From positions 1 through 18,906 of the forward strand of contig JAUTXA010000224.1 of the NCBI GenBank assembly GCA_030838265.1: 18,906 nucleotides of DNA, given 5' to 3'. The notes below the pieces were generated by a model. It saw only the letters and a program-made list of their open reading frames with translations. It searched no databases and was not told the origin of the DNA. This DNA comes from Actinomycetota bacterium. GTDB taxonomy: Bacteria > Actinomycetota > Acidimicrobiia > Acidimicrobiales > BP-101. Within the stretch, counting starts at the first letter, position 1. Each line of letters begins with the position of its first letter. The translations under genes were made by a program, and so were the position numbers. Shown piece by piece: positions 7,853 to 13,974 of this stretch.

Positions 7853-9037
7853 CTAGGGACGCACGACGGCGGAGAGCAGGGCTTGCAGCTTCAGCTGGGT
7901 CTCGGCCAGCTCGGCCTCGGCGTCGGAGCCTGCCACGATCCCCACGCCGGCCCGCAGCCGGGCCCGGGCCCCGTCGATGTCGGCGGAGCGGATGCCCACC
8001 ACCCACTCGCCGTCCCCGTGGCCGTCGACCCAGCCGACGGGTCCGGCGTAGCGACCGCGGTCGAGGCCCTCCTCGTCGTCGAGGTAGGTGACGGCCACGT
8101 CGGTCGGCGTCCCGCCCACCGCGGGGGTGGGGTGGAGGGCCAGGGCCAGCTCGAGGGCCGATGGTGACGGGTGCCGGAGGCGTCCGCTGATCTCGGTGCC
8201 GAGGTGGACGACGTTGCGCAGCGAGACGATCGAGGGCGCGGGGGGCACGATCAGCTCGTCACAAGCGGCGGCCAGCACCTCGGCCACCGCCTCGACGACC
8301 AGCCGGTGCTCGGCTCGGTCCTTGGCCGACGCGAGGAGGCCCTCGGCGACGCGCCGGTCGACCTCCGGGTCGCCACTGCGGGCCACGGTGCCCGCCAGCG
8401 GGTGCGACCTCACGTCGTGGCCGACGCGGCTCACCAGCAGCTCGGGGCTGGCGCCCACGAAGCCGTCCACCGCAAAGGTGGTGCACGACGGATACAGGGC
8501 GCGGAGGCGGTCGATGACGGGCCCGAGGACGATGGGCCGGTTCGCCATCACCTCGACCTCCCGCGCCAGCACCACCTTGTCGAAGTGCCCGTTGTCGATC
8601 TCCTTGGTGGCGGCCTCGACCAGGTGGCGCCAATCGGCGTGCGACATCGATGACGTGAGCGAGAAGGCGTCGGGCTCCTCTTGTCGGTCTCGGTCGGCGG
8701 CGCGGCCGAGGACGGCCTCGAGCAACCGCAGCGGGGCGCGGCCGTCGGTCGTGGTGGCCGAGACGGCGCCGTCGGCGCGGCGGCGGACAATCAGCTCGGG
8801 GACGGCGAGCCAGCCCAGCTCGGCCCGGCGGAAGGGAAGCGCCCCGACCGCCATGGCATCGGGACCGAGGCTGGCGACCAGTCGAGAGGCGTCGGTCGCC
8901 GCCACCTTCCGGTCGAGGCCGGTGGCGGCCAGGCCGACGCCCTCGCGCTCGAAGAGAAACCCGTCGTCGCCGGCCACCGCGGCCAGGTCGAGGTGGCGCC
9001 CGGCCGGCAGCCAGACGGTGGTGGGCCCGCCGCTCAC
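7853..9037 (-). CDS. menF: Isochorismate synthase MenF
   Basis: This chorismate-binding enzyme isomerises chorismate to isochorismate, the substrate of MenD. It has 394 residues. The C-terminal catalytic domain, from about residue 135, shows DKVVLAREV with the likely general base Lys154, HPLAGTVARSG, HRLVVEAV, LHPTPAVGGTP, RYAGPVGWVDG, VVGIRSADID and AGVGIVAGSDAEAE. These fit isochorismate synthase better than anthranilate or aminodeoxychorismate synthase. The context makes the menaquinone role more likely than siderophore synthesis. The GTG start overlaps the menG stop by four bases (GTGA), so menG and menF are co-transcribed and probably coupled in translation. The frame stays open upstream, but that part is the shadow of menG. 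Confidence 0.94.
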   Translation of the reverse strand: MSGGPTTVWLPAGRHLDLAAVAGDDGFLFEREGVGLAATGLDRKVAATDASRLVASLGPDAMAVGALPFRRAELGWLAVPELIVRRRADGAVSATTTDGRAPLRLLEAVLGRAADRDRQEEPDAFSLTSSMSHADWRHLVEAATKEIDNGHFDKVVLAREVEVMANRPIVLGPVIDRLRALYPSCTTFAVDGFVGASPELLVSRVGHDVRSHPLAGTVARSGDPEVDRRVAEGLLASAKDRAEHRLVVEAVAEVLAAACDELIVPPAPSIVSLRNVVHLGTEISGRLRHPSPSALELALALHPTPAVGGTPTDVAVTYLDDEEGLDRGRYAGPVGWVDGHGDGEWVVGIRSADIDGARARLRAGVGIVAGSDAEAELAETQLKLQALLSAVVRP

Positions 9038-9726
9038 GGGGCGCCGGCGCGGGTGGCGGTGATGAGCTGGGTGATGCCACCGGTCAGCAGGCGGCGGGTG
9101 ATGTCCTCGAAGCCAACCGACTCGAGCTGGGCGAGCATGACTGTGGGGGTGGGCAGGTACGACACCGACCGAGGTAGGTAGCGGTAGGCCGCGCCGTCCG
9201 AGAGCACGCCGCCAATGAGGGGAACGGCCTTGCCGAAGTACAGGCCGTGACCCCAGCGCAGGACGGCGTACTTGGGGCGGGCCACGTCGAGCAGGGCGAT
9301 GCGGCCGCCGGGACGGACGACGCGGGCCAGCTCGGCGAAGAACGGCGGGAGCGCGGCGAAGTTGCGTAGGGCGAAGCCGGAGACGACCCCATCGAGGACA
9401 TGGTCGGCGACGGGCAGGCGCATGGCGTCGGCTTGTGCCAGCGGCGCGGTGACCGTGGCGGCGCGGAGCATCCCGGCCGACAGGTCGAATCCGACGGGAC
9501 GCAGCCCGGCGTCGCCTAGGTCGCGGCACAGGTCGCCCGTCCCGCAGGCCACGTCGGCCACTGACGAACCGGGCGGAAGGCCGAGAGCGGCGACCGTTCG
9601 CCGTCGCCAACCCCGGTCGAGCCCGAAGGTCATGACCCGGTTCACCAAGTCATACCGGGGCGCGATGGTGTCGAACATGGCCCGCACGGCCCGCACCTTC
9701 TCGTCGCCCTGCGGGAGGGTGTCCAT
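9034..9726 (-). CDS. menG: Demethylmenaquinone methyltransferase MenG/UbiE
   Basis: This is a SAM-dependent class I methyltransferase that methylates demethylmenaquinone, the last step to menaquinone. It has 230 residues. The UbiE signature MFDTIAPRYDLVNRVMTFGL is at residues 17-36, the SAM-binding motif I DVACGTGDL at 58-66, and GFALRNF and RVVRPGGRIALLDVARP follow. The end, with SYLPTP and GGITQLITATR, is also UbiE-like. It begins two bases after the stop of the MerR-type regulator gene and ends in a four-base overlap with menF, so the three form one transcription unit. Confidence 0.95.
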   Translation of the reverse strand: MDTLPQGDEKVRAVRAMFDTIAPRYDLVNRVMTFGLDRGWRRRTVAALGLPPGSSVADVACGTGDLCRDLGDAGLRPVGFDLSAGMLRAATVTAPLAQADAMRLPVADHVLDGVVSGFALRNFAALPPFFAELARVVRPGGRIALLDVARPKYAVLRWGHGLYFGKAVPLIGGVLSDGAAYRYLPRSVSYLPTPTVMLAQLESVGFEDITRRLLTGGITQLITATRAGAP

Positions 9727-9728
9727 CG

Positions 9729-10478
9729 TCAGCCCGGCCACGGCGCGCCGCGGATGGCATCGAGCTCGGCGTCGACGCCCACCTGCTCGATGTGCTCCAA
9801 GGCCACGGCCAGGAGGGTGCGGCGGAAGTGGTGGGAGACGAGGGCGGTGGTGGCTGGCAGCAAGCGCTCGAAGGCCTCGACCAGCCGGGCCGCGGCCTCG
9901 TCGTCGGGCAAGCCCGAAGCCCGCAGCGGCCCCCGCACGTGGTCGGTGAACAACCGCACGGCCTCCTCGGCGACGGCGCGCATGGCGGCGTGGTGCTGGC
10001 GGGCCAGGCCGAGGATCTCCGGGAGGGGCAGGCCTTGCTCGAGGAGCTGCAGGCCGGCCTTGGCCACCTCGACGTCGGCCGCCGTGTAGGTGGGCTCGCC
10101 GTCGCCCGTGCGGGGGATCAGCAGCCCTTCGCGCTCGACGGCTTGCAGCAGCGGCAGGGGAATGCCACTGCGCTCCGCCACCTGGGCCAGCGTGAGCGGT
10201 TGGGCCGCGCCGACGCCGTCGCCGGCCGACACCGCGGTCACCAGCGCCTGGTCGGCGGCATCGAGCTCGCCTTCGAGCAGGCGCCGGATGGTGGCCAGCG
10301 TCAGCCCTTGGGCCTGGAACGTGCGGATGCGGGCCAGGCGGCTGAGGTGCTCCTCGCCGTACCAGGCCACCCGTCCCTCTCGGCGGGGCGGGGGGAGCAG
10401 GCCCTTGGCCTGGTAGAAGCGGACGGTGTCGACGGAGACGTCGGCCTGGCTTGCCAGCTGCTCGACCCGATAATCCAT
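9729..10478 (-). CDS. MerR-family regulator with two HTH domains
   Basis: This DNA-binding regulator has 249 residues. The N-terminal MerR winged helix is plain: YRVEQLASQADVSVDTVRFY at residues 3-22, KGLLPPPRREGRVAWY, then the wing and LTLATIRRLLEG to residue 70. A second segment, residues 95-160, repeats the same pattern: LTLAQVAERSGIPLPLLQAV, EREGLLIPR, YTAADVEVAKAGLQLL and GLPLPEILGLA. A helical C-terminus follows without the cysteines of metal-sensing MerR proteins. The gene lies two bases upstream of menG, so it is co-transcribed with menG and menF and may control them and itself. Its own promoter region carries a dyad. The effector is unknown. Confidence 0.9.
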   Translation of the reverse strand: MDYRVEQLASQADVSVDTVRFYQAKGLLPPPRREGRVAWYGEEHLSRLARIRTFQAQGLTLATIRRLLEGELDAADQALVTAVSAGDGVGAAQPLTLAQVAERSGIPLPLLQAVEREGLLIPRTGDGEPTYTAADVEVAKAGLQLLEQGLPLPEILGLARQHHAAMRAVAEEAVRLFTDHVRGPLRASGLPDDEAAARLVEAFERLLPATTALVSHHFRRTLLAVALEHIEQVGVDAELDAIRGAPWPG

Positions 10479-10484
10479 GCAACC

Positions 10485-10513
10485 ACTCTACGAGTGATCG
10501 CTCACATAGTCAC
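10485..10513 (-). promoter_or_regulatory. Candidate promoter of the merR-menG-menF unit
   Basis: On the minus strand GTGACT (10513-10508) resembles a -35 box and TAGAGT (10490-10485) a -10 box, with 17 bases between. Only six bases separate the -10 box from the regulator ATG, so the transcript would start at or next to the ATG and be leaderless. No Shine-Dalgarno sequence is seen, which fits. The assignment rests on consensus resemblance only. Confidence 0.4.
10488..10509. promoter_or_regulatory. Imperfect dyad in promoter spacer, possible MerR operator
   Basis: The 22-bp sequence begins CTA and ends TAG and has matching purine/pyrimidine alternation in its two halves; 6 of 11 positions pair, and a better inner core GAGTGATCGCTC pairs at 10 of 12. 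It fills the spacer between the candidate -35 and -10 boxes, the place where MerR-family activators bind. Autoregulation is inferred. Confidence 0.4.
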
Positions 10514-10529
10514 ACCACGGGTCTGGAGA

Positions 10530-11438
10530 TCAGGCCCGGGGCGGCGGCACCAGGACGGGCAGGGCAGCGGCCCGGGACTCGTAGTGCAGGGGCGGCTCGA
10601 GGGTGATGACCTCGCCGTCGAGCGCCACCTCGACCGTCGAGCGGTTGAGGTTGACGTCGAGCTGGCTGCGCTCCTGGCAATCGACGAGCTGCGAGCGGTC
10701 GAGCCCGCCGACCAGGAGGCTGCCCGCGACGCGGAGCCGGGCGAACCGGCGGTCGCCCCTCACCACGCGGGCGTCGAGGACGTGGTCCTCGAGGTCGTCG
10801 CGTGAGGCCAGGTCGCGGATCCCCGTGCCGTAGCGGCCGTTGCCGACGAAGACCATCCACGCCCGGAAGGGCTCGCCGTCGATGGTCACCAGGACGCGAT
10901 GTCCGCGCCGCAGCTGCTCCCACGCGGCGGCGACATCGGCCAGCCGCTTGGGCAGCCGCCCGGAGCGGGCCTCCCGTCCCAGCACCAGCTGGGCGTAGAG
11001 GCCGACGCTCGAGTTGTTGACGAAGATGCGGCCGTTCACCGCGCCGACGTCGACCCTCTCGACCACACCGGTGCGAGCCGCCTCAGCTGCCACCTCGAGG
11101 TCGTCGATGCCCAACGATCGGGCGAAGTGGTTGAGGGTGCCGCCGGGGATGGCAAGGAGGGGTACGTCCCCGCCGGCAAGGACTTCGGCCGCACTGCGAA
11201 TGGTGCCGTCACCGCCGGCCACGCCGACCCAGTCCCGTCCCTCGTCGCGGGCCTCGGCGATCTGATCCTCGACGTGATCGGGTCGCGACTCCGTCACGTC
11301 GGCGCCCGGGAAGAGGGCCGAGAGCTCGTCGGGCGAGGTCTCGTCCTTGCCCGACGATGGGTTGACGATCACCAGGCCGGGCACGGCGGGCACGGTAGCG
11401 GGTGGCGGAGCCGGGGCCGCGCCGAGCGTCACTAGCAT
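10530..11438 (-). CDS. Diacylglycerol kinase-like lipid kinase
   Basis: This protein of the diacylglycerol kinase catalytic (DAGK) family phosphorylates a lipid such as diacylglycerol, or in some actinobacteria takes part in lipid or glycolipid turnover. It has 302 residues. Visible signatures are LVIVNPSSGK at residues 22-31, the nucleotide-binding VAGGDGTI at 73-80, and IPGGTLNHFARSLGI at 97-111. The C-terminal beta-rich domain has FVNNSSVGLYAQLV and FVGNGRYGTGI, usual for the YegS/DgkB group. The substrate cannot be told. The ATG at 11438 lacks a clear ribosome binding site; the frame opens 27 residues further upstream, but that part is antisense to the neighbouring operon. It is divergent from the thioredoxin-like gene with 46 bases between, and lies 51 bases upstream of the MerR regulator gene on the same strand. 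Confidence 0.9.
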   Translation of the reverse strand: MLVTLGAAPAPPPATVPAVPGLVIVNPSSGKDETSPDELSALFPGADVTESRPDHVEDQIAEARDEGRDWVGVAGGDGTIRSAAEVLAGGDVPLLAIPGGTLNHFARSLGIDDLEVAAEAARTGVVERVDVGAVNGRIFVNNSSVGLYAQLVLGREARSGRLPKRLADVAAAWEQLRRGHRVLVTIDGEPFRAWMVFVGNGRYGTGIRDLASRDDLEDHVLDARVVRGDRRFARLRVAGSLLVGGLDRSQLVDCQERSQLDVNLNRSTVEVALDGEVITLEPPLHYESRAAALPVLVPPPRA

Positions 11439-11472
11439 CGAGGGTTCGAAGCTGTCGCGGACGACCCAGCAG

Positions 11473-11478
11473 AGGAGG
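11473..11478 (+). promoter_or_regulatory. Strong Shine-Dalgarno of the MauD/TlpA-like gene
   Basis: AGGAGG lies six bases before the ATG at 11485. It is the best ribosome binding site in the window and sets the start of the first gene of the Mau-like operon. Confidence 0.8.
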
Positions 11479-11484
11479 TGGACG

Positions 11485-12261
11485 ATGGCGGCACTGGTGG
11501 TGATCGAGGCGGTGGCCATCGCCCTGCTCGGCCTGCTCGTGGCCGGGCTGCTGCGCAGCCACGCCGAGATCCTGCGCAGCCTCCATCACCTCGGGGTCGG
11601 TGTCGGCGACGAGGCCCGGTCGGCCATCCCGGTGCAGGCCGCGCCCGGCGTGGCCTCGGTGCGTCAGCCCGGCGAGCCCTTCGCGGCGGCTGCCGATGTC
11701 GCCGGGTCGACCCTGAGCGGCGATGCGGTGCACGTCGGCATCGCGGCCACCGACCACGTGACCCTCTTGGCCTTTCTCTCCAGTGGCTGCCTGACGTGTG
11801 CCGGCTTCTGGGATGCCTTCCGCCACCCTGACACCCTGGGCCTTCCCGACGGGGTCCGCCTCGTCATCGTGACGCGCAGCGCCGATGAGGAGAGTCCGTC
11901 GCGGCTGAGCCCGATGGCTCCGGCCGGCACCCCGGTCGTGATGTCGAGCCCGGCATGGGACGACTACAACGTCCCCGGCTCGCCCTACTTCGTACTGGTC
12001 GACGGCCGCCGCGGCGGCGTCGTCGGCGAGGGGGCGGCGGGGGAGTGGAGCCAGGTGCGCTCGTTGCTGGCTCAGGCTCTCGGCGACGCCGGCCCGCCTC
12101 CGCGACCGGGGCGGGTGGCGGCGACCAATCCCGGCCTGGCCCAGGCCGATGCCGAGCGCGAGGCCCGCGCCGACGCCGAGCTCATGGCGGCCGGCATCCA
12201 CCCCGGGCATCCGAGTCTGCATCCCCCCGTCCTCGACGCCGATGGTGAACCTTCGTCGTGA
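11485..12261 (+). CDS. MauD/TlpA-like membrane-anchored thioredoxin protein
   Basis: This is a thiol-disulfide oxidoreductase-like protein of 258 residues. Residues 1-23 form a hydrophobic N-terminal anchor. The thioredoxin-like part follows, with LLAFLSSGCLTC carrying the redox pair Cys102 and Cys105, and VPGSPYFVLVDG near the cis-proline position. A short Ala/Arg/Glu-rich tail ends the protein. Placement of the catalytic domain outside the membrane is inferred from the anchor. MauD, needed with MauE for the disulfides of the methylamine dehydrogenase light chain, is built this way, and this operon also holds a MauE-like protein and a MauA-like substrate. That makes a MauD role likely, though TlpA or ResA relatives look similar. 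It is the first gene of a six-gene coupled operon. Confidence 0.85.
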   Translation: MAALVVIEAVAIALLGLLVAGLLRSHAEILRSLHHLGVGVGDEARSAIPVQAAPGVASVRQPGEPFAAAADVAGSTLSGDAVHVGIAATDHVTLLAFLSSGCLTCAGFWDAFRHPDTLGLPDGVRLVIVTRSADEESPSRLSPMAPAGTPVVMSSPAWDDYNVPGSPYFVLVDGRRGGVVGEGAAGEWSQVRSLLAQALGDAGPPPRPGRVAATNPGLAQADAEREARADAELMAAGIHPGHPSLHPPVLDADGEPSS

Positions 12262-12335
12262 CCGTTGGTCTTCTGCCGGCGGTCGGCGTGGTCCTCGCCC
12301 TGGTGGCTGGCGTTCGCTCCAGCTGGTCACCCTGA
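12258..12335 (+). CDS. Possible 25-residue membrane peptide
   Basis: This small frame starts with a GTG that overlaps the stop of the thioredoxin-like gene by four bases (GTGA), the coupling used repeatedly in this window. It ends nine bases before the next ATG. The product, MTVGLLPAVGVVLALVAGVR and five more residues, would be one hydrophobic helix followed by arginine. It might be a real single-span peptide, or a coupling frame that carries ribosomes to the next start, or chance. I cannot show that it is translated. Confidence 0.3.
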   Translation: MTVGLLPAVGVVLALVAGVRSSWSP

Positions 12336-12344
12336 GGTGAGTCG

Positions 12345-12941
12345 ATGCTGGCCAGCATCAGCCCGCTCGGTGAGCGGGCCCGGGGAAGTCGATGGAGCGT
12401 CACCGTGGTCGCCCACGTCGTCGGTTCGATCGCGGGTGGCGCGCTGGTGGCCGGCGCCCTCGGTGCCTTTGGCTCGGTCGTCCCGCTCTCGAGCCGGTGG
12501 CGCGGTGGGCTACTGGCGGGCGTCATCGCTGCCGCCCTCGTCGTCGAGCTCGCCCCCAACGTCCGTCTCCCGACCCTGCACCGCCAGGTCGACGAGGACT
12601 GGCTGCGCCGCTATCGAGGGTGGGTCTACGGCTTCGGCTACGGCTTCCAGCTGGGGATGGGCGTGGTCACCATCGTGACGACGGCCGCCCTCTACGCCGC
12701 CCTGGCTGCCGCCTTCCTCTCCGGTTCGCTGGCGAGCGGCGCCTTGATCGGCGTCGCGTTCGGAGCGACGCGCGGCGCCGTCGTGCTGACCAACCGCAAC
12801 GCCCACGATGCCGGGCGGCTGCGCGAGCTGCACCGCCGCGTGCAGCGTTGGGAGCGGCCGGCGTGGCGCGTCGGGGTGTCGGCCCAGGCCCTCGCCCTGG
12901 CCGCGGTCGCCGGCACCCTCATGGTCGGCGGGCATCCGTGA
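12345..12941 (+). CDS. Polytopic membrane protein of unknown function
   Basis: This is a 198-residue integral membrane protein that I do not recognise. Hydrophobic segments lie at about residues 22-45, 54-70, 95-120, 122-142 and 173-195, so roughly five membrane spans. Its most distinctive segment is GFGYGFQLGMGVVTIVTTAA at about residues 94-113. There is no cysteine, so if it takes part in disulfide chemistry it does not do so by a thiol pair. GAGGTGA seven bases or fewer before the ATG is a reasonable ribosome binding site. The stop overlaps the next start by four bases. Its place between MauD-like and MauE-like genes suggests a role in export or maturation of the MauA-like protein; this is inference from context. 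Confidence 0.8.
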   Translation: MLASISPLGERARGSRWSVTVVAHVVGSIAGGALVAGALGAFGSVVPLSSRWRGGLLAGVIAAALVVELAPNVRLPTLHRQVDEDWLRRYRGWVYGFGYGFQLGMGVVTIVTTAALYAALAAAFLSGSLASGALIGVAFGATRGAVVLTNRNAHDAGRLRELHRRVQRWERPAWRVGVSAQALALAAVAGTLMVGGHP

Positions 12942-13444
12942 CGCGCGTGGCCGCCCATGGCCTGTCCCTCGATGCCCCCCTGGGATGGGACGTCCGCATC
13001 TACAAGCGGGCCCCGGACGACGAGCCGGTCACGACTCATCCCGTCATGCACGCCGGCAACTTCGCCCTCCCCGAGGAGCGGGGCGACTACGGCAGCGGGG
13101 CGGTCGAGATCATGGGGCCGGCCAACGTGTTCTTCGCCCTTCTCGAGTTCCACCCCGACAGCGTTCGCACCGCCATGTTCAGCACCCGCGGGCTGCGCCT
13201 TCCGCTCCTGGCCGGGCAGTTCGACCCCCAGCGCATGCAGCGCAACATCCCCGGCCAGTCCGGGCTGCAGCGCTTCTTCCAAGTCGACGGCCGCGCCTTC
13301 TGCCTCTACGTGGTGATCGGCAGCCATCTGGGCCGGGCCGCCCTCGCGCCGGTGGCGAGCGACGCCGTGCGCTCGCTGCTGGTGACCAACTCCGGCGGCG
13401 TCTATCGCTCGGCCGTCGCCGTGGGCGCCGAGGCGGGACCGTAG
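12938..13444 (+). CDS. Conserved-looking protein of unknown function
   Basis: I do not recognise this 168-residue protein. It has no signal peptide and no membrane span, so it is probably cytoplasmic. It opens with GLSLDAPLGWDVRIYKR and is rich in short beta-type stretches such as NVFFALLEFHP and FCLYVVIGSHLG; there is one cysteine. The GTG start overlaps the stop of the preceding membrane protein by four bases (GTGA), and the MauE-like gene starts two bases after its stop, so it belongs to the operon. Codon use matches its neighbours. A role in handling the exported cysteine-rich protein before Tat export is only a guess from position. Confidence 0.8.
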   Translation: MTRVAAHGLSLDAPLGWDVRIYKRAPDDEPVTTHPVMHAGNFALPEERGDYGSGAVEIMGPANVFFALLEFHPDSVRTAMFSTRGLRLPLLAGQFDPQRMQRNIPGQSGLQRFFQVDGRAFCLYVVIGSHLGRAALAPVASDAVRSLLVTNSGGVYRSAVAVGAEAGP

Positions 13445-13446
13445 CG

Positions 13447-13974
13447 GTGGACCTCGTCGCCGGCCCCTTCCTCGCCGTCACCGGGCTGCTGATCGCCGGC
13501 GGCCTGCTCAAGGTCCGCCACCCCGACGACACGGCGCGGGCCCTGAGACAGGCCGGGCTCCGAGTGGGCCGCGGTGCGGTGCGCGTGGCGGGCGCCCTCG
13601 AGGCCGTCGTGACCGCGGCGGCCGTCCTCACCGGCAACCGCGTCGCCGTGGTGTGGGTGGCGGCGTCATACCTGGCCTTCGCCGCCTTCGTGGCCGTGGC
13701 CCGGCAGCGCCGCTGGCCACTGGCCTCGTGCGGCTGTCTCGGGAAGATCGACACCCCACCCTCGGTCGGCCATGTCGCCATCGACGTGGCGGCCGCATCG
13801 GTGAGCCTCGCCGTCGCCGTCCGGCCCCTCGGCTCGCTCGGTGACGTTCTTTCTCGTCAACCCCTCGGTGGCATCCCGTTGCTGGCCATGGCCGCGGTGA
13901 CGGCCTACCTCGTGACCCTCGTCATGGGCCCGCAAGCCCAGCTGGCGGTCGCTCGAGCCGAGGTGCGTCGATGA
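13447..13974 (+). CDS. MauE/DoxX-like redox membrane protein
   Basis: This is a 175-residue membrane protein resembling MauE, which works with MauD in disulfide formation of the methylamine dehydrogenase light chain and is related to DoxX and VKOR-like redox membrane proteins. It has about four hydrophobic spans, at roughly residues 1-20, 37-56, 58-80 and 108-128, plus a further one near the C-terminus. The loop motif SCGCLGK holds Cys95 and Cys97, the CxC pair usual for MauE relatives. The N-terminus GLLIAGGLLKVRHPDDTARALRQ is also typical of the group when read as two parts. The GTG start is two bases after the preceding stop. The stop overlaps the start of the MauA-like gene by four bases (ATGA), directly linking the presumed catalyst and its substrate. 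Confidence 0.87.
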   Translation: MDLVAGPFLAVTGLLIAGGLLKVRHPDDTARALRQAGLRVGRGAVRVAGALEAVVTAAAVLTGNRVAVVWVAASYLAFAAFVAVARQRRWPLASCGCLGKIDTPPSVGHVAIDVAAASVSLAVAVRPLGSLGDVLSRQPLGGIPLLAMAAVTAYLVTLVMGPQAQLAVARAEVRR

